Below the pieces are notes generated by a model, which worked only from the letters and a program-made list of their open reading frames with translations, did not search any database and was not told the DNA's origin. Shown here in pieces: positions 1 through 8,960 of a stretch of 64,000 bases of DNA. Position 1 is the stretch's first letter; every line of letters starts with the position of its first letter. This stretch comes from Pseudomonas parasichuanensis. GTDB lineage: Bacteria > Pseudomonadota > Gammaproteobacteria > Pseudomonadales > Pseudomonadaceae. Made by a program: the position numbers and the translations under genes. The DNA lies in assembly GCF_021601385.1 (NCBI RefSeq), contig NZ_BQHO01000024.1, positions 1 to 64,000 of the forward strand. The letters are read 5' to 3'.

Positions 1-49
1 GAAAGCTCAGCTTTCCCAGATCGATGGCGACGATGGCGACAGTGTTCAT
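1..49 (-). CDS. Possible IS110-family transposase, N-terminal fragment cut by window edge
   Basis: An ATG on the minus strand at 47-49 opens a frame that reads MNTVAIVAIDLGKLSF before the window ends. The pattern of a short hydrophobic strand followed by IDLGK resembles the first catalytic Asp strand (DEDD nuclease fold) of IS110-type transposases. Only 16 codons are visible, so this is a weak call; another protein beginning with a similar strand is possible. If correct, an insertion sequence abuts the downstream end of the hut locus. Confidence 0.35.
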   Translation of the reverse strand, partial: MNTVAIVAIDLGKLSF

Positions 50-387
50 GGCGTTACACTCCGATAGGCACCCTGTGAAAGCTTAGAGGGCTGACACAGA
101 GCGGGGCGGGGGTAGCCATTTCATTATTTGTTTCGGGCCAATTATGTCTGTGAGGGTAGCGCTGCACGCCTTGGCGCATGCCTCAAGACAAGCGAGGCGC
201 CAGTGGCGCCTACATCAATACCGCGTCAAACCAACAGGGCGGACAGTGAAGACTTCGCAGGAGTAACTGGCCCGAAACAGATGTGGGAGCTGGCTTGCCA
301 GCGATGCGCCGCGCGGGCGGCGCTCGATTTCACAGGCGCCGAAAGGGTCGTGGCAAGCACCTGCCAGCCGTGATGCGGTCGAACGCC
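50..387. other. Intergenic stretch between left-edge frame and hutG
   Basis: No convincing gene is visible in these 338 bases. The short frames lack coding bias and overlap one another. The only recognisable structure is a single REP-like half element around 280-330 (GTGGGAGCTGGCTTGCCAGC followed by a GC-rich hairpin), downstream of hutG. Confidence 0.5.
280..330. repeat. Single REP-like element downstream of hutG
   Basis: GTGGGAGCTGGCTTGCCAGC contains the short palindrome typical of Pseudomonas REP sequences, and is followed by a CGCC/GGCG hairpin. The same core occurs as a pair at 13366-13460. It may act as the hut mRNA 3' end. Confidence 0.6.
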
Positions 388-1188
388 CTACCGATAGCGC
401 TCCTCCCCCCACGCCAGCACCGTTTCCAGCAAGCGCTTGAGCACCGCCTGCGTCGGCTTCGCCAAATCCTCGCGATAACCGAACGGCTCCACCTCATTCA
501 TATAAGTGCACTGCCCCAGCTCCAACTGCACCGCATGGATATGCTCGGCCGGATCCCCGTAATGGCGGGTGATATGCCCACCCTTGAAGCGCCCGTTAAG
601 CACATGGCTGTAAGCCGGGAACTCGGCGCAAACACCCTGCAGCCGCTCAGCCAACACCGGATCGCAACTGGCGCCATTGAAAGTGCCGAGGTTGAAATCC
701 GGCAACTTGCCGTCAAACAGATGCGGGATCACCGAACGAATCGAGTGCGCATCCCACAGCAACGCATAGCCAAATTCTTCGCGCATCCGCGCCAACTCGC
801 GACGAATCGTGTCGTGGTACGGCCGCCAGATCTGCTCCAGGTACACGGCCCGCTGCTCAGGGCTGGGCGCCTTGCCCTCCTTGAACAACGGCTCCCCCTC
901 GAACAGCGTCGCCGGATACAACCCGGTGGTAGCGCCGGCATACAGCGGCTTGTCGTCATCCGGCCGGTTCAGGTCGATGACGAACCGCGAGTACTCCGCC
1001 GCCACCACGCTGGCACCCAGCTCACGGGCAAAGTCGTACAGCTGCGGAATGTGCCAATCGGTGTCGGGCAGGCTGCGCGCCGCGTCGACCAGGCCATCAC
1101 GCACGGCGTCGGTCAAGCCAAGCCCGGCATGGGGCATGCTGATCAACAGTGGCAGGCGGCCCTGGTGGAAACTCAATACCTTGTCCAT
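388..1188 (-). CDS. hutG: N-formylglutamate deformylase HutG
   Basis: This 266-residue protein hydrolyses N-formyl-L-glutamate to glutamate and formate, the last step of the five-step histidine pathway that starts with HutH and passes through HutF. The N-terminal SMPHAGLGL segment and the internal WDAHSIRS and RHYGDP motifs fit the N-formylglutamate amidohydrolase family, whose His/Glu residues bind metal. The ATG at 1188 follows a GAGG ribosome site and lies 10 bases after the hutI stop, so it is the last gene of the minus-strand hut operon. The presence of hutF and hutG together indicates the formylglutamate route and not direct formiminoglutamate hydrolysis by a HutG-type formiminohydrolase. 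Confidence 0.93.
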   Translation of the reverse strand: MDKVLSFHQGRLPLLISMPHAGLGLTDAVRDGLVDAARSLPDTDWHIPQLYDFARELGASVVAAEYSRFVIDLNRPDDDKPLYAGATTGLYPATLFEGEPLFKEGKAPSPEQRAVYLEQIWRPYHDTIRRELARMREEFGYALLWDAHSIRSVIPHLFDGKLPDFNLGTFNGASCDPVLAERLQGVCAEFPAYSHVLNGRFKGGHITRHYGDPAEHIHAVQLELGQCTYMNEVEPFGYREDLAKPTQAVLKRLLETVLAWGEERYR

Positions 1189-1198
1189 GTCGCCTCGC

Positions 1199-2404
1199 TC
1201 AGTGGGTTATCTCGTGGCCCAGGCGCACCACGCGCTTGGGCAGGTCGCCGCCGAGCCAGTAGCTGAGGTCGGCGGGGCGTTCGATCTGCCAGGCGACGAA
1301 ATCGGCCACCTTGCCGGCTTGCAGCGAGCCATGGCTGTCGCCCAGGCCCAGCGCCGTGGCGGCATGCACGGTGACGCCGGCCAGCGCCTCTTCCGGGGTC
1401 ATGCGGAAACAGGTGCAGCCCATGTTGAGCATCAGGCGCAGCGACAGCCCTGGCGACGTGCCTGGGTTGAGGTCGCTGGCCAGGGCGATCTTCACCCCAT
1501 GGCGGCGCAGGGCGTCCATGGGCGGCAACTGGGTTTCGCGCAGGAAGTAGAAGGCCCCCGGCAGCAGCACGGCAACGGTGCCGGCCTCGGCCATGGCGAT
1601 GGCGTCTTCCTCGGTCATGAACTCCAGGTGGTCGGCCGACAGCGCCTGGTAACGCGCCGCCAGGCTCGAACCATGCAGCGACGACAACTGCTCGGCATGC
1701 AGCTTGACCGGCAACCCCAGCTCACGCGCCTTGATGAACAAGCGTTCGACCTGGGCCGGGGAGAACGCCAGGTGTTCGCAGAACGCATCCACCGCGTCCA
1801 CCAGGCCCTCGGCCGCCAGCGCCGGGAGCATTTCGTCGCAGATGTGGGCGATGTAGTCGTCCGCCCTGCCCGCATACTCCGGCGGCAGCGCATGGGCCGC
1901 CAGGCAAGTGCTGCGCACGGTCAGTGGCAGCGCCTCGCCCAGGCGCCGGGCCACGCGCAGCATCTTGCGCTCGTTGGCCAGGTCCAGGCCGTAGCCGGAC
2001 TTGATCTCCAGCGTGGTGACGCCATCGCGCATCAGCGCCAGCACCCGCTGCCGGGCGCTGGCGAACAGCTCGTCCTCGCTGGCCGCGCGGGTAGCCCGCA
2101 CAGTGCTGGCGATACCGCCGCCCTGGGCGGCGATCTCGGCGTAGCTCACGCCCTGCAGGCGCTGTTCGAACTCACCGCTGCGGTTGCCACCGAACACCGC
2201 GTGGCTGTGGCAGTCGATCAAGCCGGGGGTAACCCAGGCGTTGCCCAGGTCCACCGTACGCTCGGCCGCAACCGGCGGCAGTTCACCCCGTGGGCCGATC
2301 CACTCGATCAGCCCGTCGTGGGTGACGATGGCCGCGTCCTCGATGATCGAGTAACGGCCCTCGGCCATGGTTGCTGCATGGCAGTGCTGCCAGAGGGTTC
2401 TCAT
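1199..2404 (-). CDS. hutI: Imidazolonepropionase HutI
   Basis: Cytosolic amidohydrolase of 401 residues that opens the ring of 4-imidazolone-5-propanoate to give N-formimino-L-glutamate, the third hut step. The metal-site motif [10 protein letters not shown] is near residue 70, followed by [14 protein letters not shown] and the late [10 protein letters not shown] segment, all in family order. I place the start at the ATG at 2404 because an AGGAG site sits 7 bases upstream; a TTG two codons earlier is also in frame but is poorly spaced. The gene is 15 bases downstream of the permease and 10 bases upstream of hutG, so the three are probably cotranscribed. Confidence 0.93.
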   Translation of the reverse strand: MRTLWQHCHAATMAEGRYSIIEDAAIVTHDGLIEWIGPRGELPPVAAERTVDLGNAWVTPGLIDCHSHAVFGGNRSGEFEQRLQGVSYAEIAAQGGGIASTVRATRAASEDELFASARQRVLALMRDGVTTLEIKSGYGLDLANERKMLRVARRLGEALPLTVRSTCLAAHALPPEYAGRADDYIAHICDEMLPALAAEGLVDAVDAFCEHLAFSPAQVERLFIKARELGLPVKLHAEQLSSLHGSSLAARYQALSADHLEFMTEEDAIAMAEAGTVAVLLPGAFYFLRETQLPPMDALRRHGVKIALASDLNPGTSPGLSLRLMLNMGCTCFRMTPEEALAGVTVHAATALGLGDSHGSLQAGKVADFVAWQIERPADLSYWLGGDLPKRVVRLGHEITH

Positions 2405-2419
2405 TTGCAATCTCCTGAA

Positions 2420-3823
2420 CTAGCGGTGCAGCTCGGCCGGTGCCTGGGCCGACCCGCCCTGCCCTGCGCGCGGCTTGCACCACAGCAGGTAGGACGCGAC
2501 CAGGAACACCACCCAGATCACGCCGACGATCAAGGCCGCCTGGGTATCGGGGAAGTAACCGAGCACACCGAAGATGAACACCATGAAGGCGATGGCCAGG
2601 GCCGGGCCATAGGGCCAGAACGGTACCGGGAATTTCAGTTGTGCCACCTGCTCGCGGCTCATGCTGCGACGCATGGCCACCTGGGTGACCAGGATCATCA
2701 GCCAGACCCACACGGTGGCGAAGGTGGCGATGGAAGCGATCAGCAGGAACACGTTTTCCGGGATCAGGTAGTTGAGCAGCACACCGAGCAGCAGCGCGGC
2801 GCCCATGACTACCACGGTCATCCACGGCACGCCGTGCTTGGACAGCTTGCCAAAGCCACGTGGAGCCTGGCCGTGCTGGGACAGGCCGTACATCATGCGG
2901 CCAGCGCCGAAGATGTCGCTGTTGATCGCCGAAATGGCTGCCGAAATCACCACGACGTTGAGCACTGCCGCCGCCGAGCCGATCCCCAGGTTGCTGAAGA
3001 TCTGCACGAACGGGCTGCCTTGGCTGCCGATCTGCGGCCAGGGGTACAGGCACATCAGCACGAACAGGGTCAGCACATAGAACAGCAGGATGCGCAGCGG
3101 CACGGCGTTGATCGCCTTGGGGATCACGCGTTGCGGGTCTTTCGCTTCACCGGCGGTAACGCCGATGATCTCGATGCCGCCGAAGGCGAACATCACCACG
3201 GCGAACGAGGCGATCAGGCCGCTGACGCCATTGGGCATGAAGCCGCCATGCTCGAACAGGTTGCTTACGCCCACAGCCTGGCCGCTGCCCACCTGGCTGA
3301 AACCGAAGGCCATGATGCCCAAGCCTGCGAGGATCATCGCAACGATGGCGCCGACCTTGAGCAGCGACAGCCAGAACTCCATCTCGCCGAACACCTTGAC
3401 GTTGCACAGGTTCAGGCCGCCGATCAGGAACACGATGCCCAGCACCCAGATCCAGCGGGCGACTTCAGGGAACCAGAAGCCCATGTAGATACCGAAGGCG
3501 GTCACGTCGGCGATGGCGACGATGACCATCTCGAAGGCGTAGGTCCAACCGAGGATGAAGCCGGCCATGGGGCCGAGGTAGGTGGTGGCGTAGTGGCCGA
3601 AGGAGCCGGACACCGGGTTGTGCACGGCCATCTCGCCGAGGGCGCGCATCACCATGAATACAGCGGCGCCACCGATCAGGTAGGCCAGCAGCACGGCCGG
3701 GCCGGCCATCTGGATGGCCGAGGCGGAACCGTAGAAAAGCCCGGTACCGATTGCCGAACCGAGCGCCATGAAACGGATATGCCGGGCAGATAGCCCGCGG
3801 GTGAGGCCTTGAGCTTGTTGCAT
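2420..3823 (-). CDS. hutT: Amino acid permease of the AAT/APC family, probable histidine transporter
   Basis: A 467-residue inner-membrane protein with about 12 hydrophobic segments. The N-terminal region [20 protein letters not shown] is the substrate-binding unwound helix typical of amino acid:proton symporters of the APC superfamily (AroP/ProY/GabP group). Its position between hutH and hutI, on the same strand and 15 bases from hutI, argues that it imports histidine or urocanate for the pathway. AAGGA lies upstream of the ATG. Substrate is inferred from context only; sequence alone would allow proline or another amino acid. A REP pair separates it from hutH, which could lower its expression relative to hutUH. 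Confidence 0.8.
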   Translation of the reverse strand: MQQAQGLTRGLSARHIRFMALGSAIGTGLFYGSASAIQMAGPAVLLAYLIGGAAVFMVMRALGEMAVHNPVSGSFGHYATTYLGPMAGFILGWTYAFEMVIVAIADVTAFGIYMGFWFPEVARWIWVLGIVFLIGGLNLCNVKVFGEMEFWLSLLKVGAIVAMILAGLGIMAFGFSQVGSGQAVGVSNLFEHGGFMPNGVSGLIASFAVVMFAFGGIEIIGVTAGEAKDPQRVIPKAINAVPLRILLFYVLTLFVLMCLYPWPQIGSQGSPFVQIFSNLGIGSAAAVLNVVVISAAISAINSDIFGAGRMMYGLSQHGQAPRGFGKLSKHGVPWMTVVVMGAALLLGVLLNYLIPENVFLLIASIATFATVWVWLMILVTQVAMRRSMSREQVAQLKFPVPFWPYGPALAIAFMVFIFGVLGYFPDTQAALIVGVIWVVFLVASYLLWCKPRAGQGGSAQAPAELHR

Positions 3824-3879
3824 GTCACGTCCTTATTGTTGTTCTGGTCGTGATATCGGGATGGGGTCTGCTGCGCAGC

Positions 3880-3958
3880 CCAATCGCCGGCAAGCCGGCT
3901 CCCACACAAGCAGATGTGGGAGCCGGCTTGCCGGCGATGGGCCGCAAAGCGGCCCCCT
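3880..3958. repeat. REP pair (REPIN-like inverted repeat) between hutH and the permease gene
   Basis: Two head-to-head copies of a GCCGGCAAGCCGGCTCCCAC element separated by a few bases, followed by a GGGCCGC/GCGGCCC hairpin. It sits exactly in the gap downstream of hutH and upstream of the permease. Confidence 0.85.
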
Positions 3959-3964
3959 GGGGCA

Positions 3965-5497
3965 TTACAGGCTTGGCAGGACGCCAGCCGGCAGCAGGCC
4001 GGTCAGGGTGCCTTGGGCCAGCAGCGCGGCGGCGGCTTCGATATCCGGCGAGAAGAAGCGGTCGCGGTCATAGTGCGGCACTTCACGGCGCAGGGCATGA
4101 CGCGCCTGCTCAAGCTTCGTGGAGGTCTTCAGCCCTTTGCGCAGGTCCAGGCCCTGGCAGGCGCCCAGCCATTCGATGGCCAGCACGCCACGGGTGTTCT
4201 CGGCCATTTCCCACAGACGCTTGCCGGCAGCCGGGGCCATCGACACGTGGTCTTCCTGGTTGGCCGAGGTCGGCAGGCTGTCGACGCTGTGCGGGTGCGA
4301 CAGCGCCTTGTTCTCGCTGGCCAGCGCGGCGGCGGTGACCTGGGCGATCATGAAGCCGGAGTTGACCCCACCGTTCTCCACCAGGAACGGCGGCAGCTGG
4401 GACATGTGCTTGTCCATCATCAGCGAAATGCGACGCTCGCTCAGCGAGCCGATTTCGGCGATGGCCAGGGCCAGGTTGTCGGCGGCCATGGCCACGGGTT
4501 CTGCGTGGAAGTTGCCACCGGAAATCACGTCGCCTTCGGCGGCGAACACCAGCGGGTTGTCCGACACGGCGTTGGCTTCGATGCCCAGCACTTCGGCGGC
4601 CTGGCGGATCTGGGTCAGGCAGGCGCCCATGACCTGTGGCTGGCAACGCAGGGAGTACGGGTCCTGGACCTTGTCGCAGTTCTTGTGCGACAGCGACACT
4701 TCGCTGGAATCGCCCAGCAGGTCGCGGAAGCAGGCGGCGGTGTCGATCTGGCCACGCTGGCCACGCACTTCATGGATACGCGCGTCGAACGGCGAACGCG
4801 AACCCAGTGCCGCTTCAACGCTCAGGCCACCGCAGGCGATGGCTGCGGCGTACAGGTCTTCGGCCTGGAACAGGCCGCGCAGGGCGTAGGCGGTGGAGGC
4901 CTGGGTGCCGTTGAGCAGGGCCAGGCCCTCTTTGGCGGCCAGGGTCAGTGGCTCCAGGCCGGCAACGGCCAGGGCTTCGGTGGCGGGCAGCCACTGGCCC
5001 TTGTAGCGGGCCTTGCCTTCGCCCAGCAGCACCAGCGACATGTGCGCCAGCGGGGCCAGGTCGCCGGAAGCGCCCACCGAACCTTTGAGCGGGATGTGTG
5101 GGTAGACTTCGGCGTTGACCAGGCCGATCAGGGCATCGATGACTTTGCGGCGGATGCCGGAGAAACCACGGCTGAGGCTGTTGATCTTCAGCACCATGAT
5201 CAGGCGCACCAGCGCGTCGTCCAGCGGCGCGCCGATACCGGCGGCGTGGGACAGCACCAGCGAGCGCTGCAGGTTTTCCAGGTCATGGCTGGCGATGCGG
5301 GTCGAGGCCAGCAGGCCGAAACCGGTGTTGATGCCGTAGGCGGTGCGGTCTTCGGCAATGATCTGCTCGACGCAGGCGACGCTGGCGTCGATGGCCGGGG
5401 CGGCGCTGGCATCCAGTTGCAGGCGCACGGGCGCGTCGTGGATGGCGCGCAGCTGGGCCAGGGTCAGGGTGCCAGGCTTGAGGGTCAGTTCGGTCAC
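3965..5497 (-). CDS. hutH: Histidine ammonia-lyase HutH
   Basis: This 510-residue enzyme eliminates ammonia from L-histidine to form trans-urocanate, the committing step of histidine degradation. The MIO-prosthetic-group triad Ala-Ser-Gly is visible in [14 protein letters not shown] (about residues 140-153), and the C-terminal half has the [10 protein letters not shown] motif of the aromatic ammonia-lyase family. I choose the GTG at 5497 because GGAG lies 7 bases upstream and the resulting N-terminus and length match the known P. putida enzyme; an in-frame ATG 36 codons earlier would add an unrelated leader. It follows hutU by 108 bases. Confidence 0.95.
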   Translation of the reverse strand: MTELTLKPGTLTLAQLRAIHDAPVRLQLDASAAPAIDASVACVEQIIAEDRTAYGINTGFGLLASTRIASHDLENLQRSLVLSHAAGIGAPLDDALVRLIMVLKINSLSRGFSGIRRKVIDALIGLVNAEVYPHIPLKGSVGASGDLAPLAHMSLVLLGEGKARYKGQWLPATEALAVAGLEPLTLAAKEGLALLNGTQASTAYALRGLFQAEDLYAAAIACGGLSVEAALGSRSPFDARIHEVRGQRGQIDTAACFRDLLGDSSEVSLSHKNCDKVQDPYSLRCQPQVMGACLTQIRQAAEVLGIEANAVSDNPLVFAAEGDVISGGNFHAEPVAMAADNLALAIAEIGSLSERRISLMMDKHMSQLPPFLVENGGVNSGFMIAQVTAAALASENKALSHPHSVDSLPTSANQEDHVSMAPAAGKRLWEMAENTRGVLAIEWLGACQGLDLRKGLKTSTKLEQARHALRREVPHYDRDRFFSPDIEAAAALLAQGTLTGLLPAGVLPSL

Positions 5498-5605
5498 TTC
5501 GCTACTCCAATCGCTTGTGGCCGCAGGCCCTGTGTTCAGGGTGCCCGCGAGCCACTTCTTGTTGTTCAGTATCACCCTTGTGGGGTGCGATCCAAAGCGC
5601 GGCAA

Positions 5606-7279
5606 TCAGCCGGTGATCATGGGCAGGTCGAGGCCCTGCTCCTTGGCGCAGTCGATGGCGATCTGGTAACCGGCATCGGCATGGCGCATCACGCCGGTGC
5701 CCGGGTCGTTGGTCAGTACGCGGGCGATGCGCTCGGCCGCCTCGTCGGTACCGTCACAGACGATGACCATGCCCGAGTGCTGGGAGAAGCCCATGCCCAC
5801 GCCACCGCCGTGGTGCAGCGAAACCCAGGTGGCGCCGCCCGCGGTGTTGAGCAGGGCGTTGAGCAGTGGCCAGTCGGAGACCGCGTCGGAGCCGTCGCGC
5901 ATGGCTTCGGTTTCACGGTTGGGGCTGGAGACCGAGCCGGAGTCCAGGTGGTCACGGCCGATGACGACCGGCGCCGACAGCTCGCCGCTGCGGACCATTT
6001 CGTTGAAGGCCAGGCCCAGCTTGGCGCGCAGGCCCAGGCCAACCCAGCAGATACGCGCCGGCAGGCCCTGGAAGCTGATGCGCTCGCGGGCCATGTCCAG
6101 CCAGCGGTGCAGGTGGGCGTCGTCAGGGATCAGTTCCTTGACCTTGGCGTCGGTCTTGTAGATGTCTTCGGCGTCACCGGACAGTGCCGCCCAGCGGAAC
6201 GGGCCGACACCGCGGCAGAACAGCGGGCGGATATAGGCCGGGACGAAGCCTGGGAAGTCGAACGCGTTGGCCACGCCTTCTTCCTTGGCCATCTGGCGGA
6301 TGTTGTTGCCGTAGTCGAAGGTCGGGATGCCCTGCTTCTGGAAGTCGAGCATGGCTTGCACGTGCACGGCCATCGATTGCTTGGCGGCCTTGACCACGCC
6401 AGCCGGGTCGGTCACGGCGCGGTCGCGGTACTCTTCCCAGGTCCAGCCGGCCGGCAGGTAGCCGTTGAGCGGGTCGTGGGCGCTGGTCTGGTCGGTGACC
6501 ATGTCCGGGCGCACGCCACGCTTGACCAGCTCTGGCAGGATTTCGGCGGCGTTGCCGTGCAGGGCGATGGAGATGGCCTTGCCTTCGGCGGTGTACTTGG
6601 CGATGCGGGCCAGGGCGTCGTCGAGGTCGGCGGCCTGCTCATCGACGTAGCGGGTTTCCAGGCGGAAATCGATGCGGCTCTGCTGGCATTCGATGTTCAG
6701 CGAGCAGGCACCGGCCAGGGTGGCGGCCAGTGGCTGGGCACCGCCCATGCCGCCCAGGCCGGCGGTCAGTACCCACTTGCCTTTCAGGCTGCCGTTGTAG
6801 TGCTGGCGGCCGGCTTCGACGAAGGTTTCGTAGGTGCCCTGGACGATGCCCTGGCTGCCGATGTAGATCCAGCTGCCGGCGGTCATCTGGCCGTACATGG
6901 CCAGGCCCTTGGCATCCAGTTCGTTGAAGTGTTCCCAGTTGGCCCAGTGCGGCACCAGGTTGGAGTTGGCGATCAGCACGCGCGGGGCGTTGCTGTGGGT
7001 CTTGAACACGCCGACCGGCTTGCCCGACTGCACCAGCAGGGTTTCGTCGTCTTCCAGGCGGGTCAGGGTCTCGACGATCTTGTCGTAGCACTCCCAGTTG
7101 CGCGCGGCGCGGCCGATGCCGCCGTACACCACCAGCTCTTTCGGGTTTTCGGCAACCTGCGGGTCGAGGTTGTTCATCAGCATGCGCAGCGGCGCTTCGG
7201 TCAGCCAGCTCTTGGCGGTCAGCTTGTTGCCACGTGGGGCACGGATTTCAACGTCACGGTATTTGTTGTTGTCAGTCAC
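5606..7279 (-). CDS. hutU: Urocanate hydratase HutU
   Basis: NAD-containing urocanase of 557 residues; it adds water to urocanate to form imidazolonepropionate, the second hut step. [10 protein letters not shown] near residue 170 is the NAD-binding glycine motif, and the sequence is collinear with the well-studied P. putida enzyme throughout. I choose the GTG at 7279, which has AGAGGA 7 bases upstream and gives the P. putida N-terminus; an in-frame ATG at 7300 is the alternative. It is the first gene of hutU-hutH-permease-hutI-hutG. A perfect HutC operator lies about 70 bases upstream, so urocanate-relieved repression by HutC is expected. Confidence 0.95.
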   Translation of the reverse strand: MTDNNKYRDVEIRAPRGNKLTAKSWLTEAPLRMLMNNLDPQVAENPKELVVYGGIGRAARNWECYDKIVETLTRLEDDETLLVQSGKPVGVFKTHSNAPRVLIANSNLVPHWANWEHFNELDAKGLAMYGQMTAGSWIYIGSQGIVQGTYETFVEAGRQHYNGSLKGKWVLTAGLGGMGGAQPLAATLAGACSLNIECQQSRIDFRLETRYVDEQAADLDDALARIAKYTAEGKAISIALHGNAAEILPELVKRGVRPDMVTDQTSAHDPLNGYLPAGWTWEEYRDRAVTDPAGVVKAAKQSMAVHVQAMLDFQKQGIPTFDYGNNIRQMAKEEGVANAFDFPGFVPAYIRPLFCRGVGPFRWAALSGDAEDIYKTDAKVKELIPDDAHLHRWLDMARERISFQGLPARICWVGLGLRAKLGLAFNEMVRSGELSAPVVIGRDHLDSGSVSSPNRETEAMRDGSDAVSDWPLLNALLNTAGGATWVSLHHGGGVGMGFSQHSGMVIVCDGTDEAAERIARVLTNDPGTGVMRHADAGYQIAIDCAKEQGLDLPMITG

Positions 7280-7346
7280 GGGGATGTCCTCTGCGGTCAT
7301 GCGACGGCGTGTGTTTGTGTCGTGGTGCTATACAAACACATCTTTA

Positions 7347-7360
7347 CTTGTATGTACAAG
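7347..7360. promoter_or_regulatory. HutC operator upstream of hutU
   Basis: CTTGTATGTACAAG is a perfect 14-base palindrome located about 70 bases upstream of the hutU start. It equals the operator described for the P. putida HutC repressor as I recall it. Urocanate binding to HutC would release it. Confidence 0.85.
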
Positions 7361-7404
7361 CATGGACAACCAAAATAATCGGACCGTTCCTCGGAAGATT
7401 TCAG

Positions 7405-7522
7405 AAAGCAGAAGGGGCCGCTGCGCGGCCCTTTCGCGGCACAAGGCCGCTCCTACAGGGAATCGCATACCCCTGTAGGAGCGGCCTTGTGCCGCGAAAG
7501 GGCTGCGAAGCAGCCCCAATTC
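7405..7522. repeat. Long REP pair between hutD and hutU
   Basis: An almost perfect inverted repeat: GGGGCCGCTGCGCGGCCC, CTTTCGCGGCACAAGGCCGC and TCCTACAG on one arm are mirrored after a short loop by CTGTAGGAGCGGCCTTGTGC and GGGCTGCGAAGCAGCCCC. Near-identical pairs occur at 28107-28215 and 32487-32595. It separates the hutCD transcript from the hutU promoter. Confidence 0.85.
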
Positions 7523-7535
7523 ACCAGGCTCGAAT

Positions 7536-8108
7536 TCAGCGCGGCATCAGCTCGATCAGGCAGAACCGCCCCTGCACATCCAGCGCCAGCAACCCGTCGT
7601 TGCCCTCCAGGCGCAAACAGTCATACCGACCCAGCTGCTGGGTCTCCTGCCCCGCCAGCCCGACTTCCACGTGGTTGCTCGCGGCAAACAGCAACACCGT
7701 CGACGCCGAGCTGAACAGCCGGCTGGTGCCATCGAACCACTGCAACCGCGCGTGATAGCGCTGCGGCGCGTAGATCAGGTTGAAATCCCGGATCGCCCCA
7801 CCCAGCAGCTCGCAGCTGACCTGGCTCTCGCCGCTGAAGGCAAAGGCATCGAAGGGCAGCAGCGGCCGGCTGGCCTGGCCATCGACCAGCAGGCGCATGC
7901 CATCGCCCTGCAGCACGGTGATGATGCGCTGGTAACCGGCGAAGGTGGAAAAACCGCCGGACGCTTCAATGTCGGCGATCGACAGGCGCCAACCAAAGCC
8001 GTCCAGGCCGTCGCCGGCATCGCGGGTGATCTCTTCGGTGAAACCGCCACCGTTCTTCCAGGGCATGCGCGGGTAATCCTGCGCACGCAACAGCTGCAAC
8101 GCACTCAT
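7536..8108 (-). CDS. hutD: HutD/Ves family cupin protein
   Basis: A 190-residue protein of the HutD (Ves) family with a bicupin-like fold; the N-terminal MPWKNGGGFTEEI segment is the family hallmark. In pseudomonads HutD is proposed to limit the upper level of hut expression, perhaps by binding formylglutamate or another pathway intermediate; its biochemical action is not settled. Its ATG overlaps the hutC stop codon in an ATGA arrangement, which indicates translational coupling with the repressor. It is separated from hutU by a REP pair and the HutC operator. Confidence 0.9.
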   Translation of the reverse strand: MSALQLLRAQDYPRMPWKNGGGFTEEITRDAGDGLDGFGWRLSIADIEASGGFSTFAGYQRIITVLQGDGMRLLVDGQASRPLLPFDAFAFSGESQVSCELLGGAIRDFNLIYAPQRYHARLQWFDGTSRLFSSASTVLLFAASNHVEVGLAGQETQQLGRYDCLRLEGNDGLLALDVQGRFCLIELMPR

Positions 8109-8851
8109 TTACTGAATCGTCCTTCCAGGCGATGACGGGAACCGGGGTGGATCAGGCGCGCGGCGGTGACCGGCTGACGGCCCGACCAGGTACGGCGGCG
8201 GATCAGCAGGCAGGGCTCGCCGCGCTCGATCTGCAACAGCTCACACTCATCGGGCTCGGCAAGAATGGCCTCGACCACGTGCTCGCCTTCGGTGAGCGGT
8301 GCCACCTGCGACAGGTAGGCGTAGGGCGTCTGCCGGGTGAAGTCCTGCTTGAGGTAGTCCGGGGCGATGGCGGCGTTGACGTAGCGGTCCTCGATCTGCA
8401 CCGGCACGCCGTTCTCGTAATGCACGATCAGCGAGTGGAACACCCGCTGGCCTTCACGCATGTCCAGGGCCAGGGCTCGCTCGGAACCGGCGGCCTCCTC
8501 GGCCAGGGTGATCACCTGGCAGCTGTGCTGGTGGCCACGGCCGGCGATCTCGTCGGCGATGTTGTTGACCTCGAACAACGCCGAGCGGCTCTTCGGCTCG
8601 GCGACGAAGGTGCCGACGCCCTGCATGCGCACCAGCAACCCTTCGGCGGTGAGTTCACGCAGGGCGCGGTTGATGGTCATGCGGCTGAACCCCAGCTCGC
8701 TGACCAGCTCGCTCTCCGACGGCACCCGGTGATGCGGCGGCCAGCTGCCGTTTTCGATCTGCTGGGCGATCATCTGCTTGACCCGGGCATACAGCGGCGC
8801 CGGCCCTTCGCCCATCTGGGCAACCAGCGCGGAGACAGGAGGTGTCGGCAC
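8105..8851 (-). CDS. hutC: Histidine utilisation repressor HutC (GntR family)
   Basis: A 248-residue transcriptional repressor. The N-terminal winged helix-turn-helix (about residues 15-80, with PSESELVSELGFSRMTINRA) is GntR type, and the C-terminal half is a UTRA domain, which in HutC binds urocanate. I use the GTG at 8851 with AAGGA upstream, because it gives the known P. putida N-terminus; an in-frame ATG at 8944 would run into the operator region and the hutF promoter. HutC-type sites are seen upstream of both hutU and hutF. HutC is overlapped by hutD at its 3' end and faces hutF across about 110 bases. Confidence 0.93.
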   Translation of the reverse strand: MPTPPVSALVAQMGEGPAPLYARVKQMIAQQIENGSWPPHHRVPSESELVSELGFSRMTINRALRELTAEGLLVRMQGVGTFVAEPKSRSALFEVNNIADEIAGRGHQHSCQVITLAEEAAGSERALALDMREGQRVFHSLIVHYENGVPVQIEDRYVNAAIAPDYLKQDFTRQTPYAYLSQVAPLTEGEHVVEAILAEPDECELLQIERGEPCLLIRRRTWSGRQPVTAARLIHPGSRHRLEGRFSK

Positions 8852-8922
8852 GGCGTTGAATCCTTGTACGGTTGGAGTGAACGGTAGCTTGCCGGAGTTT
8901 ACCCGGCAGGCAAACGGCTGTA

Positions 8923-8936
8923 TATGTATATACAAG
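8923..8936. promoter_or_regulatory. Second HutC-type operator in the hutC–hutF gap
   Basis: TATGTATATACAAG matches 11 of 14 bases of the perfect site at 7347-7360, including the full right half TACAAG. It is embedded in a longer alternating TATATGTATATACA run between the divergent hutC and hutF genes and could repress both. Confidence 0.65.
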
Positions 8937-8960
8937 TTAAACAATAACAGGATTTCACCG

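Noticed and set aside
128-373. Small frame downstream of hutG
   Set aside because: Low-complexity, no start signal, and it contains the REP-like element.
809-3793. Very long open frame (994 codons) antisense to hutI and the permease gene
   Set aside because: It is a high-GC shadow of real genes: codon bias and family motifs are on the other strand, and the product is His/Gln/Arg-rich low-complexity without any recognisable domain.
3914-7378. 1154-codon open frame antisense to hutH and hutU
   Set aside because: Same reason; both opposite genes are unambiguous enzymes.
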